Shown here in pieces: positions 10,708 to 21,932 of a DNA stretch of 64,000 nucleotides. The stretch is from Meconema thalassinum. Taxonomy: Eukaryota; Arthropoda; Insecta; Orthoptera; Tettigoniidae. The stretch is from NCBI GenBank assembly GCA_946902985.2, contig OX336388.2, positions 133,364,346 to 133,428,345 of the forward strand, written 5' to 3'. The translations under genes were made by a program, and so were the position numbers. The notes under the pieces were generated by a model. That model was given only the letters and a program-made list of their open reading frames with translations. It searched no databases and was not told the DNA's origin. Numbering within the stretch: position 1 is the stretch's first letter; each line of letters begins with the position of its first letter.

Positions 10708-11185
10708 TTTTATGTTCGACCCTGACTATCATCTGTCAGAAAACTGTACTATAATGAGGCTCATTCAAACACTATTTTTCATTATGAAACAGTTTCTCCC
10801 ACCAATCAGAGCTCATGAAACAGTTGTTTGACCAATTAGATAATTAGATGCGCTGAGTTCCACGGTCTTCTAATGTAAATCACACTGCCTGGCCTAGTGT
10901 CATAGTAGAGTAATCGAGGCGGCCATGGTCAAATTCAAGGCATTCCCTGCGTCTCATGCGCTCTGTTCAGTACATAAAACTGGCGAAATTTCGTCAGATA
11001 TTTATGAATATTTATGTTCGAACATAAAATAGTTATAATAATTATCGTCGAATATAAACAGTCGTATGCAAACCGCCTATAATGATAATTAAGACACTCG
11101 TATGGAAATTATAAAACTCGCATACGCTCGTTTTATAAACATACTTATGTCTTAATTATAGCCATTATAGGCTCGTTGCATAATG
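10708..11185 (+). repeat. Repeat C with a terminal long hairpin, copy 1
   Basis: It starts with TTTATGTTCGACCCTGAC; an inverted version of this terminus occurs at about 11045-11056. A long imperfect palindrome follows (GCCTATAATGATAATTAAGA at about 11079 against its complement ending GCCATTATAGGCTCGTTGCA). It is nearly the same as 19707-20155, and a diverged copy starts at 61146. Noncoding. From 10012 to 10700 and from 11190 to 11670 nothing recognisable was found. Confidence 0.7.
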
Positions 11186-11679
11186 CACTATTACTTAATA
11201 TGAGCACATAATTCCATTAAATTTAAAGTCAGTGAGGGAAATCATCAGTTTTTTCTCTTTCCAGTAAAATTTGGTTTACTGGAGTTAGTGGGTTTTTGAT
11301 TTCCCTGCCTCAATTACTTTGTTCATATCATTCGCGACTACAGAGAGTGAGATGATTCACTAAAATGCTAGAGGGAACATAATCCATGATGACATCGATA
11401 ATATTCGAAAGGACGTAACATAAATTATGCGGGGGAGATGAACATATTTTGCCTCCTGCACAAGCATACATCTACGGTAGTCATTTGTACTGATCTTCGT
11501 CGTTCCCCTCATATCTCCCATGTTGGTAGGAATTTGTGGACGTTTCATTTATGAAAGTAGTGTGAAACCTTCTGCAACAGAATGAATCTCACACTATTCC
11601 ACATTATTAATTAATTAAGCATTTTTTTTCATTTTTATTCCGAGCAAACTCAAAAATATATTTTTAACGTATTCTAAAA

Positions 11680-12372
11680 TCCCTCCCTATAATATTCTGC
11701 TAAGGTCCCATTCCAGTTTTGTACCGAAAATAAGGTCCCATTAACACCAACCTACACATATTGGGTACCTACAGGTTCAGCATAACCCAATGCATACGCG
11801 AAACGCACTCACTTACTCTTTAACTGCCTCACAATTAAATAAATACCTTAAAACATGTATATTTACAATGAAATAATGAAAGAATGCAACACGGTAACCA
11901 TGGTAACAAAATCTCACAGGTCCATCTATTTCTATAAGACGCAATGCAATTCAAATTATTATATTACTGTGAAAGTTTCCAGACGGTTATAAGGTTATCA
12001 CGGAACCAAATTAAGCTGTAAAACTCATCAATACATACAGTATAATGCGCTTATGGGGGTCAAGGGACACTCCAGAATTGTTTCACGCAATTTTCACGCG
12101 TGAGTGTGGTACGAAAGGTCTTTTTCACCCGACTATAAAGGTTCTCCCTAAACCACATTTAAAGGCCCTTAAATTAATAGAAAACTAACTTCGCTCTGAT
12201 ATACCTATGAAGGAATGACAAACCCCTAACCACTGCACCAGTAGCTGAATTGATAAAGTCTGATTATTCATACCGAGGATAAATCAGTCATAGCATTCAT
12301 GATTGAGATTTTGCTGAGTGTACTCTTTACAAGTAGAATATTCGCGGGCGAAGCCGTGACGGGTAATGCTAG
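11680..12372 (+). mobile_element. Helitron-like element, 3' part with CTAG terminus
   Basis: The 3' end has a GC-rich hairpin (GCGGGCGAAGCCGTGACGGG) followed by AATGCTAG and a T, matching the Helitron 3' signature (hairpin, then CTRR, insertion before T). The interior from about 11940 matches 32800-32990 and 36060-36320. The 5' boundary is not defined here. No Rep/helicase coding is seen. Confidence 0.75.
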
Positions 12373-12935
12373 TCATTAATTAAAGCCACAAAGCTTTGAG
12401 TGGGTTTCATTTGGTAGCTGTAGGTTTAACATGCACTTGAACAATAAGTGAAATCCAAAACTGCCTATAAACATGGAATATATGAGGGAACGGTGAAGAT
12501 CAGCGCCAAGAAAGGACCAACATTTGAAAAATGGATAAATATAGTTGAGATTTCAATTTTGAAAATGTCTTTGTTTCATAGGAAATTGATATAATTGCTG
12601 TACAAGATTTCTGACAGGCACAGTTATAATATTAATATGTTATTGTTTTGACTCATTAAGGGCAAAATTATATTTATTTTTATGTGTTTTTTTTGGATTT
12701 TAACTTATTTTAATTGTTATAATTATTAATAATGTTAATTTTTGTTTCTCAAATTTTGAAGTTTATATATTTATTTTTAATTTTCAATTTATTGTCTTAT
12801 ATATTTAATTTTGATATTTTTATTCAATAAATTAATTAACTAATTTCGAATTGAGTTTTATAATTATTATTATATTTTTTTTAGTTATGCTTATTATTTT
12901 ACATTTTGTATTTCTTTTATTATTGCGATTTTATT
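12373..12935. other. AT-rich spacer, no gene seen
   Basis: Very AT-rich between about 12640 and 12930, without open frames or repeats that I recognise. Confidence 0.6.
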
Positions 12936-12939
12936 TTAC

Positions 12940-13305
12940 CGACAGTCGTGGCTACACTGGCTAACGCGCAGCATTAGGTCATGGGGCCAAGCTCTCTGCT
13001 GACTCGGTAGACGCGTGGGTTCGAGCCCCACCGTCGGCCGTCCTTGAAATGGTTTTCCGTGGTTTCTCATTTTCAACACCAGGCAAATGCTGGGACGGTA
13101 CCTTCCGACAGGCCACGGCCGCTTCCTTCCACGTCCTTGCCCAGTTTCATTCACCATCATTCATTTCATCTCTCATTAACTCCTCTCATGAGGTTGGCGT
13201 CAGGAAGGGCATCCGGCCGTAAAAAACCATTGCCACAAAGACTTCCATCGCATCTCATCCCCGACCCCGTTGGAAAACGGGAATAATAAGGGGTAGACAT
13301 ACAAT
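12940..13305 (+). mobile_element. tRNA-derived SINE, family 6
   Basis: The head has a B-box-like GGTTCGAGCCC and is followed by the body GGTTTTCCGTGGTTTCTCAT and GCCACGGCCGCTTCCTTCC. The same body occurs on the minus strand in 52772-53280. The downstream sequence differs from that copy, so this is a subfamily. Confidence 0.8.
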
Positions 13306-13319
13306 ACATATAATTGCGA

Positions 13320-14452
13320 TATTTTTAGCCTACTTTTCACATTTTGCAAAAATGAGGAAAAAGTAGTCTTATGAGATCGGGCAAGTGTGTGTCTGTCTGT
13401 CTGTCTGTCTGTCCTTCTGTCTGTCTGTCTGTCTGGCTGTGTGTGTGTCCCCCCCTATCAACTCCTAAACGGCTGGAGCAATCAAAACAAAATTTGGTAG
13501 GAGTAAAGGTCTATACCCGAATATCTCACGGCCATATTTGAAAATGATGTCAGTGCTACCAACTGCTAAAAAATCGCAGTTGAAATTTGAGCTCCATGTT
13601 GGATATCTTGGAAGGTATGAATGGGAGCTATTTCAAAATTGGCATACGTATAGATAATAATATTGCAGTTTAATTTCCAGGAGGCCATACATCGCTGTGT
13701 TGCCAAAACGATTATAAGCCTGCTGATTGGTCAAATTTTTAAATGCACATAACTTCTACACTATTAATTGGAATTCAACCAAATTTCGTATGTTGTATGC
13801 ATACATAACCAGATATGACTGAGCGTATTCTTAAGACCCACCAGGGCTGCCAACTGTTAATAAAAAGCTCCTAATTTATTTTATCCAAATACCAATATAT
13901 CAGAAAGTATGCAAGCCAATAGCTCTAAACTTTGCACACGTATAGTACCTGGCATTCTAGATGCATTTGGACTAACTATTATACGTCAGTGCTGCCAACA
14001 TGATTCTAAGCCTGCTGATAGGTCCAATTTTAAAATGCATGTAACTTCTATACTAACTAATGGATTTCATTCAAAATTGGCACAACAATAGATCATATTA
14101 TATCAGATTATTTCTGACCAATACATGCATGACATTGTTGCCAAGATGATTTTACGCACGCTGTTAGATCCAATGTTTAACTGCATGTAACGTCCATGCT
14201 ATTCATTGGACTTCAACCAAATTTTGTATTCTGTACCTTAAGAGATGGAACTAAGAATATATTCAGTCATCAGGGCTGCCAACTGTAGTGCTCTATTAGG
14301 CTACATTATGCAAGGTATACAGTATTTCGAAATAATTAGAAATTTCGATATTAGCAACTTAATTTCTTCATTATTCTAGATAGGTTCATATACTGTAGAA
14401 TAATCATTGGCATGAAAAGTAGGCTCTTTAGTTCGTCACGGGACTTCTTGTT
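13320..14452 (-). mobile_element. HINE-like element, copy 3 (apparently full length)
   Basis: The left palindromic end (TAGCCTACTTTTCACATTTT, complement in GAGGAAAAAGTAGTCTTATG) is followed by CTGT repeats at 13395-13440 and the AACTCCTAAACGGCTGGAGC block. The right end (AAAAGTAGGCTCTTTAGTTC, GTCACGGGACTTCTTGTT) is the complement of the AACAAGTAGTTCCGTG end in other copies. It is about 1.13 kb and noncoding. Confidence 0.65.
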
Positions 14453-14731
14453 ATATCTATATTTGTATTTTATTTTTACACTTTAATTGTTAATGTTTTT
14501 TTTCAACACATTATGTCAAGTAGGTACGTATATAATATTTGATTATTAGAAATACTACCACTTCGGCATGATAATTCGCCGAATTTTGGCTTAAAGATTC
14601 GACTATCAGCATCTTTCAAAGCATAAACTGTCCTTATGACAGGTGGCTAATATAGAGACCACTATCCCCCTCTTAATTGGATCGATAAATATGTTTTTCT
14701 CCAACTTTCTTTATCAGTTTTTCTGGATTTA

Positions 14732-14960
14732 CAGTCGAAGTTCCATAAATCGAACTTCTATATCTTGAATTTTCGAGATCTAGAAGTAATTTTAATTTCC
14801 CGGCGAAGTTCTAAAGAAATTTATGTGTCATGCTTTTTCTATAATTCTAAGTTGTATTACTCGAATGCTATTTAGTTCCCCAGACATAAAATATGTGTCT
14901 TCAACTCGAAGTCGGGGTGAACATGCAGTTGAATTACTTTCTTTGGGTATGACATGGGAA
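14732..14960 (+). mobile_element. Possible pogo/Tigger-like terminal remnant
   Basis: A terminus CAGTCGAAGTTCCATAAATC preceded by TA, with repeated TCGAA-type motifs, resembles pogo-group TIRs. Only one end is seen. A related stretch at 22755-22800 and 23165-23190 is split by a HINE-like copy. Confidence 0.35.
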
Positions 14961-14984
14961 TTACAATATCACTCATAATGTTGA

Positions 14985-15995
14985 ATTTTGGGCTTATGCC
15001 GTGTTTTATTATATTAAAATTCGACGCGTTTCGAAAGAAACCATGTCTTTCTTCGTCAGGAATAATCTGAAATACGACAAATGATTGCTAAGAGAAAGCA
15101 ACAAAGAACATATAAAATGTGCCCAAAGATGGACGCCATTATAGCCCCATGTTAGGGACAACGAAGAGCAGTAGTGTATTACTTTCTAAGGGTTCTGATA
15201 ATAGGTAGCCAGGATTCACTGAGATTGTAGCCGGTGTCGCGGTTGAAATTATCTGGGTGTTTACGTATTTCAACCGCCTCCCTGATGATTCTGGGACGAT
15301 ATTGCTTTATACGGGCAAGAACATCCACTCCTTGGAGCATGACATCATGGCCAGGTGTTAAAGCATGATCGGCAACAGCAGATTTATCAGGTTGAATGAG
15401 CCTGGTACATCTATTATGTTCCTTAATGCGAGTGCATATTGTTCTCGAAGTCTGCCCGATGTAAACCTTGCCACAAGTACTGGGAACTCTGTAGATACCC
15501 GGTTGTTGCAATTTAGTCAAACTGTCCTTCGTTAGTCTCAAAAGATGCATAATCTTAACAGAAGTTCCAAATACAGTCCGTATGTTGTACCGACGTAGGA
15601 TTTTAGCAATACGATCCGTTGTGTTATGTATGTAAGGTAGGTAAGCAGTTCCTCTTACATCTTTTTTTCTCAACTTACGTCCTATTATTATTTGTTGGTT
15701 TCAGAACCGTAGAAATCAAAGCCTTGCTATAACCGTTGCTCTCAAAGGTGGTTCTCAAGGTATTAATTTCTTCTTGTAAAGAAGACACTTCACAAATCCT
15801 CCTAGCCCTGGTAGTTAGAGTTGTAAGGATACCATGTTTCTGGGCAGGGTGATGGTGAGAATTTGCGTGGAGATATCTATTGGTGTGTGTTGGCTTACGA
15901 AAAACGCTGTGTCCTAAAGATCCATTCTCTTTCTTGGTGACGAGAACATCTAAAAAAAGGTATTTTGCCGACAGATTCCTCAGATACTCGGAATT
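14985..15995 (-). pseudogene. Penelope-like retroelement: RT C-terminus and GIY-YIG endonuclease
   Basis: Reading on the minus strand, 15990-15700 encodes the end of a Penelope-type reverse transcriptase (LFLDVLVTKKENGSLGHSVF, then HHPAQKHGILTTLTTRAR). A stop interrupts the junction near 15675. The open frame 15179-15673 (164 residues) encodes the endonuclease: GIYRVPSTCGKVYIGQTSRT holds the GIY and YIG motifs, followed by the catalytic Arg region (RIKEH) and DHALTPGHD. The 3' sequence (about 14985-15100) includes GACGAAGAAAGACATGG and TTCGAAACGCG, typical of Penelope-like terminal regions. It is 5' truncated, with a HINE-like copy starting about 20 bases beyond. Confidence 0.9.
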
Positions 15996-16012
15996 CCAGC
16001 TAATACAATGTT

Positions 16013-17362
16013 AACTATTATGAAAAATAACTATTTCCGTGAAGAACTAAATTGCCTATTTTCATATATCCTACTGGTCTTACTTAGGACACGAGAAATG
16101 AAAACGAGATTTAAGAAAAAGATGCACAGCCCCACATTTTTAAGTTCTCATACACTCTCACCAAATTCCATTAAATTAAACGTCAGTATGATTATAATTG
16201 TTGCTTTAAGGGGCCTAACATCTTGGTTATCGTCTCCTAATGGTCTCGGTGATAGCTAAAATGACAATGAAGGAGAGCGATAATACTTACAAAAGGGAAT
16301 TTAGCACGAAAATATTCACAAAAGGAATAGATTGAAAAATACGCACAAAATATAGGTTAGTTGCAAAATACGTACAAAATGCAATCTAGAGTTAAAATAC
16401 TTTACTTACAAAACGCAAGTGAAATTCAAAATACTTACAAAATGCAAATGAGATTGAAAAGACGTACAAATTCAATTGAGGTTCAAAATACTTACAAAAT
16501 GCAATTGAAATTGAAAATACACAATGAAATTTAGATTGAAAAACGTGAATTTCAGATTCCAAAAAATCACAACGTGCAACTGAAATTCAAAATAGTTACA
16601 AAATGCAATTTAGATTGAAAATACTTACAAAATGTAATTTAATTCAAAATACCCACAAAATGCAATTGAGAATCAAAATACTTGCAAAATGCATGTTCGT
16701 TTTGTAGTTAACCGGTTTTTGAAAGTCTCATAGATGAACTTCCAGTAGTGCTCTTTATCTCCGTACAAAATTTCAGGGTGATACAGCTAATAGTTTCAGA
16801 GATATAGAATGCCGGTGAAATATTTCGCACAGCCATCTTGAGTTATGTAAACAATTGAACGAAGTTAGATGTCGGTGCATTACAATGTGTATAAACATAT
16901 ACTGTACCAAGTTTCTTTGCGTTTGGTTGGTTAAATCGCGAGACACGTCTATTTGAAAGTCGCAAATTCGCTTGGCCGCCATGTTGGATTTGTAGTTACC
17001 AGGTTTTCAAAAGTCACATAGGTGAAATTCTAGTAGTTCACTTTAACACCGTACAAAATTCCAGGGTGATATCGGTAATAGTTTCGGAGATATTGAATAC
17101 TGGTGAAATATTTCGCACAGCCGCCATGTTGGATTGGTGAGATGTAAAAAAATTTGAAGGACATGGTCGGGGTCGCCCGGAATATTGCTATGAACTTACC
17201 GAGTTTCATTGAAATCGCTCCAGCCGTTTAGAAGTTATTAGTGGGGGACACACAAAAATCCATCTCACACACCATCGCACACACACTCACACCCAGACAG
17301 ACACACGGACAAAAGGTGATCTCATAAGCCTATTTTTTTCATAGATAAAAATAGGCTAAAAA
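16013..17362 (+). mobile_element. HINE-like element, copy 4, with internal minisatellite
   Basis: The left end has TTTCCGTGAAGAACTAAATTGCCTATTTTCAT-like sequence at 16028-16063. It is followed by the 29-bp minisatellite (16275-16695) and then by a core made of two related blocks (16691-16985, 16986-17130), each with the GTACAAAATTTCAGGGTGAT motif and a GCCATGTTGGATT motif. The right end has CGCTCCAGCCGTTTAGAAG, an AC-rich tract and the terminal palindrome (GCCTATTTTTTTCATAG, then AAAAATAGGCTAAA). Noncoding. Confidence 0.65.
16275..16695. repeat. ~29-bp AT-rich minisatellite array
   Basis: About fourteen degenerate units based on AAAATACTTACAAAATGCAA plus TTGAAATTC. They match the array at 5508-5685. 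It sits between the 5' end and the core of a HINE-like element. Confidence 0.8.
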
Positions 17363-17434
17363 CAGTGCGGGAATCTTAAGAGAAAAGGAAATATAATGAA
17401 AAGAAAACAAGAGGTCTGACCCTTCGAAGAAGGA

Positions 17435-17675
17435 GGGATCAGGAAAGATGAGACAAGGGCCAATTAGGGCGGGAAAGTGATGACTCCCTAGGCCTCGGAT
17501 GCACTAATACCGTCAGGGTCGGAAAAGAACAAGATTTGACCAAGGGAGGTCGACAGGAAAGAAGACGGAGAGGAGCGTGGCACAAGTAAGTAGAAGCAAT
17601 GCCGGACTCATCTGGGGTCCCGTGGTCGCCAACCCACGTCCCACTAGATGTGAGCCCCTGTGGGGAAAACGTCAA
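17435..17675 (+). repeat. Dispersed repeat R, longest copy in window
   Basis: It contains GACCAAGGGAGGTCGACAGG, GTAGAAGCAATGCCGGACTC and CGCCAACCCACGTCCCACTA. Related sequence occurs at 5690-5800 and 43370-43490. Not coding; class unknown. Confidence 0.6.
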
Positions 17676-17744
17676 TATATTACGGCTTGTATGAAGATAT
17701 ACCGTTCGAATGATTAAATCGCGAGTAAATTCCATTTAAATGCT

Positions 17745-19200
17745 TAAATTCGCTCAACCACCATGTTGGTTTTGTAATCATCATTTCGTTAAAAGTACCA
17801 TAGGTGAACCTAAGTTAATAGTCTCCATCAATGAACACAATTTCAGTTTAATTCCTGCAATAGATTCGCCATGTTGGATTGCTATACATGTAGGCCTTAA
17901 CGTTGTGACAACTGCATAAAGTTTATTGGCTAGAACTCAGCAATTCTTCTAGGTGTGTGCCGTGTCTTGCGTGGGGATTCGCCTAGGACACCATGCTGGC
18001 TCATCGGCGGGCTCTTGGTGTCCCCGCCCGGACCCCCACAGGAGTAACGAACTGCGCTCTACCTCCCTTTATATAGAGTGCAACTGCACTACTTAATTGC
18101 GAAAACGAAGAGCTCAAGCAGCCTTAACCTCCCTATGAAAGCTTCCAAAAAGATGGTAGGTTCATTATTCGAACTTTAACTTCGATCACAAGATTAGGAA
18201 ATAAGAAATAAAAGCTTAATTTTAAAATTTCACACAGCCGCCATCTTGAGGTTATGTAAACAATTCAACTAAATTACATGTCAGTGCATTACAATGTGTA
18301 TAAACATTTGCTGTACCAAGTTTCACTGCGCTCGGAAGGTTAAATCGCGAGAAAAGTCTATTTAAATGTTTCATCTTCGCCATGTTCGTTTTCGACTTAA
18401 GAAAAAGTCAAATCGATGAACTTTTAGTAGTACACTTTATCACCGTACAAAATTTCAAGGTGATATCTGTTACTGTTGCGGAGATATGTACCACCATTGA
18501 AATATTTCACACGACCACCATGTTGGATTAGTGAAACGTATTAAAATTGAAAGGCACGCTGAGGTTGGACGTGATAGTAGTATGCACTTACAGAGTTGCC
18601 TTGAGATAACTTCGGCCGTGTAGAGTTAATTAGGGCGGCTTCGGTGGCGTAGTTGGTAGCATGCAGAGCTCCTATGCCGAAGATCGCGGGTTCAAACCCG
18701 ACCAAAGTCGTCGGATTTTTAAGAGCGTTAAAAATCCCTCAGTATGCCTTCCTTCGGAGGGGAAGTAAATCTGGCGGTCTCATGTCATAGATTTATGGCA
18801 TGTTAAAGAATCTGCCACTAATTACACCAGTGTGAAGCTAAATTATGTTAGGTTTAACAATTGACAAACACTCTTAGGTTCCGACGTTCGTCGTCAGGAG
18901 CCGACTGCGGTGGTATCTGGTAACCAGGTTCTGAACTAGTAGTCGCTGACGGAGGCGTTTGGCGGCAAATGTAAGAACTACTTGAAAATTCAATGTTTGC
19001 AGTCCTTACTTGAATTGAAAACAGATAACACACACTAATACAGTCATCACAATTAACACCGGTTATCAGACAGATTCTACACACACCCAAAGTACACGGG
19101 GCTACATGACAGCGTTGTCGCAGCCAACCAACCTACCAGAGTTAATTAGCGGAACACACACATACACAGACGTGGACAAAAAGTGATCTCATTTTATTAT
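17745..19200 (+). mobile_element. HINE-like element, copy 5, carrying a full-length SINE
   Basis: Core blocks (CCACCATGTTGG, GTACAAAATTTCAAGGTGAT, the ACACACAC tract, GTGATCTCAT) are in the family order. About 17890-18120 is an unrelated insert, and a SINE (18634-19137) splits the block before the AC tract. The terminal palindrome is lost after 19190, where a (TTA)n run begins. Confidence 0.55.
18634..19137 (+). mobile_element. tRNA-derived SINE, family 1, full length with 12-bp TSD
   Basis: It is flanked by AGAGTTAATTAG at 18622-18633 and 19138-19149. The head GGCGGCTTCGGTGGCGTAGT and B-box GGGTTCAAACCC form the RNA polymerase III promoter. The body includes TGCCTTCCTTCGGAGGGGAA. At 504 bp it is long for a SINE, suggesting a composite body. 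Other copies are at 23420-24230 and 55845-56152, both minus. Confidence 0.92.
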
Positions 19201-19224
19201 TATTATTATTATTATTTTCATAGC

Positions 19225-19600
19225 TTGCCACGGTGGGTGAATGGTTATCGAGTCGGACTGCCACCCAAAGCTTGCAGGTTCGCTCCTGGCCGTGGTAAGT
19301 GATTTTTTTGAAAATCGACAAATATCACGGTACGCATGTCATACGATGTTGGCATGTTAAATTACCCATTTGAATTTAGTACGCCATGTTCATAATGGCA
19401 AAATTAATCTCGGGATTTTCCGCCAACACAAGAAGTTCCTCATTTCTCTACTAGAAAGCGCTGTAGTGTCAAGGAGCTTAGAAATCTAACCTTCTTGACT
19501 TTCATAGCGTTCCAAGGAAGGACAAAAATTCGTCATGGAAGCTACCCTCTGGGTGTCAAATAACAAAGCTTGCACCCGGCAACCGAGGCCATACGATATA
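19225..19600 (+). mobile_element. tRNA-derived SINE, family 2
   Basis: The head GCTTGCCACGGTGGGTGAAT has B-box GGTTCGCTCCT. The body contains AAAATTAATCTCGGG and GGGTGTCAAATAACAAAGCT and ends in an A/T-rich tail. An internal imperfect hairpin (CAAGGAGCTTAGA against its partner) is present. Other copies are at 23719-24041 and 45960-46345. Confidence 0.88.
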
Positions 19601-19704
19601 AAAATTAATAATAAAAAAAATCTTTGTAAGTTAAAATAGGTGAATGAACACTAGATTTATAGCGCTATGCAGGAGTCACGATTTTGAAAGGGACGGAAAA
19701 TAGA

Positions 19705-20155
19705 GTTTATGTTCGACCCTGACTATTATATGTCAGAAAACTGCACTATAATAAGGCTCATTATAATACTATTTTTCATTATGAAACAGTTTCTCCCACC
19801 AATCAGAGCTCAGGAAACAGTGGTTTGACCAATTAGATTATTAGATGCGCTGAGTTACACGGCCTTCTCATTTAAATTTCAGTGCCTGGCCTAGTGTCAT
19901 AGTAGGGTAATCGAGGAGGCCATGGTCAAATACAAGGCATTCTTTGCGTCTCATGCGCTCTGTTCAGTACATAAATCTAGCGATATCTCGACAGATATTT
20001 ATGAATATTTATGTTCGAACATAAAATAGTTATAATAATTATCGTCGAACATAAACAGTCGTATGCAACTCGCCTATAATGGTAATTAAGACACTCGTAT
20101 GGAAATTATAAAACGAGCGTCTTAATTATTGCCATTATAGGCTCGTTGCATAATT
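19705..20155 (+). repeat. Repeat C with terminal hairpin, copy 2
   Basis: Same start as 10708 (TTTATGTTCGACCCTGAC). The terminal palindrome is tighter here: GCCTATAATGGTAATTAAGA near 20072 pairs with the stretch ending CCATTATAGGCTCGTTGCAT, loop about 26 nt. Confidence 0.72.
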
Positions 20156-20245
20156 TAGTATAAATTAATCGAACTGTATCTACAATATTTGCACAGCAAC
20201 ATTTAACCCTAGTTAGTAGGCCTGCATGAGTAGACAATAACAGCA

Positions 20246-20671
20246 TATTGAGGGCCTCAAAGCCAGATACTTGAAAAGAACTTTGGACCTGTATAAGTAC
20301 CCTCCGTCCTGATTGGCGAAAGAAACTTTCCTGCAGGAAGATCTAATATTGAGACATTTGTTACCAAAAACGCCAGCGGTAAAGACTGCTTTATGGAACA
20401 GACAGGAGTAAGGAGGCCAAATATGGGAAGACTTTTACACAACCGAGCAGTGATGATGACTATGGAATGGAAGCAGCCAAAACAGAAATTACGACACATA
20501 GTAACCAGGTGGGCGGTGCATGACTTTCACACCACACTGTGCATGAACAAGAAGTTTCACAATCCCAACGGTGATTGTGTGTGTAAACATTGTCTCGAAC
20601 AATGTGAACGCTACCACAAACTTAAGTGTAAATCACGACAGAAGAGCATTTGTGGATATTCTAAGTTATAA
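20246..20671 (+). pseudogene. Non-LTR retrotransposon C-terminal remnant (Cys-rich)
   Basis: A broken frame from 20246 reads ARYLKRTLDLYKYPPS. The frame 20393-20671 reads WKQPKQKLRHIVTRWAVHDF and then a cysteine-rich segment with CVCKHCLEQCERYH. This order resembles the region after RT in some arthropod LINEs; the assignment is from memory of the pattern. Frame changes and stops show it is dead. Confidence 0.5.
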
Positions 20672-21202
20672 TTGTATATATGGAATTATGACGTCATATA
20701 ATGGGATTGATGCTATAATTATTATTATTAGCTCCAATAAATTAGTTAATAACAACTTGGCGTAGCAACAGTTGACTATTTGAGGCGCCTAGAATCAAAA
20801 CCCGCCAAAATCCATATTTAATGAAAATTGAGATAAGAATTGTTTCATATAGCTTTTGCTGCGCTGAATTCATTAAAACTATTACTTTGTTACAAAACCC
20901 GCTACATCCTACTGTAAAACGAAGTCAAAGTTGAGGCTTAGTTGCAATATCCACCAAGTCCAACGACAGTTTCGCCATTTTTGGTCACAAAACCCACCAC
21001 ATCCACATCAGCCAATAAGAGCACCCAGTTCCGCCATCTTACCTTCCATGATGCTTTGCGAAGTGTGTACTCTTTACCTACGTGCATTAGTCAGAGAATG
21101 TACCTCTGCCTGACGTGATTAAAGTGGTTTATGTTGTTATACTTTCTGATAATAATAATAATTTGTTTTGGATAATTTGGCAAAGAACAAGAAGAACAAT
21201 AA

Positions 21203-21457
21203 CATTTTGGTCTGGGTGATGCTTTCCACAGAACTGACATTTGCGAACATAAACGTGTAACGAAACCTCAGTTTGATATGACTCACGTAAAGCCAGAAGA
21301 CATAAACAGAGGGATTGTCCTTCAGGCACAAGAAGTGAAAGATGTTTTGAGACTGCTTTCGAAGCATTTTGGAGAAAGCTGGAGGGAAAATGAAGAGCTG
21401 CAGTTTTATTGCATTCTGGAACGTCGTGGCGAACACGAAGAGAATGATGATGATTGA
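21203..21457 (+). pseudogene. Coding-like fragment of unknown function inside the TIR element
   Basis: The frame following a TAA at 21200 reads HFGLGDAFHRTDICEHKRVT, then PEDINRGIVLQAQEVKDVLR, ending in an acidic tail before TGA (21455-21457). Composition and codon pattern look protein-coding. No start codon lies upstream; the first Met is internal. It may be an exon or the end of a transposon-encoded protein. I do not recognise it. Confidence 0.35.
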
Positions 21458-21642
21458 GAAACTACTATTGAGGATGAAGTAGAAACAGAAATTGTGTAGG
21501 TATAACTTCCAGTAAAGAATGTGATTTAATAGTTGAATGAAGATAGTTTTGTCTCTAAGGGCCTGGACCATAGTAATTGAATATTAATTTAATTTGACGT
21601 TTTTCCTTATTATTATTGTTCAGTGCTGTAGGCTACAGTATT

Positions 21643-21932
21643 GCCGGCCCCGTGGTGTTGGAGTAGCGCGCCTGCCTCTCACCCGGAGGCCCCGGGTTTG
21701 ATTTCCGGCTCCGTCAGTGATTTTGGATACTGACGTGAGGGCTGGAACGGGGTGCACTTGGCTTCGTGAGTACAATTGAATAACTGAGAGTGAGGCAGCG
21801 CCCTGATCACGAAAAACAAGATTAACGGCCGAGGGGACCCGATGCGATGGTCATGCGTCACCCCAATATATGCAGGCTAAATGGCTGGGGATTGGGCCCT
21901 TCACGGGCTGTAGTGCCAGGGGTTATTTACTG
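21643..21932 (+). mobile_element. tRNA-derived SINE, family 8, with TSD
   Basis: It is flanked by TACAGTATT (21634-21642 and 21933-21941). The head GCCGGCCCCGTGGTGTTGG has a tRNA-like layout with the B-box GGTTTGATTTCC. The body contains AACGGCCGAGGGGACC and GGCCCTTCACGGGCTGTAGT. Confidence 0.9.

Noticed and set aside
21137..21571. 144-residue minus-strand frame rich in Phe and Leu
   Set aside because: The opposite strand holds a more protein-like frame (21203-21457), and the hydrophobic composition is what an antisense A-rich coding strand gives.
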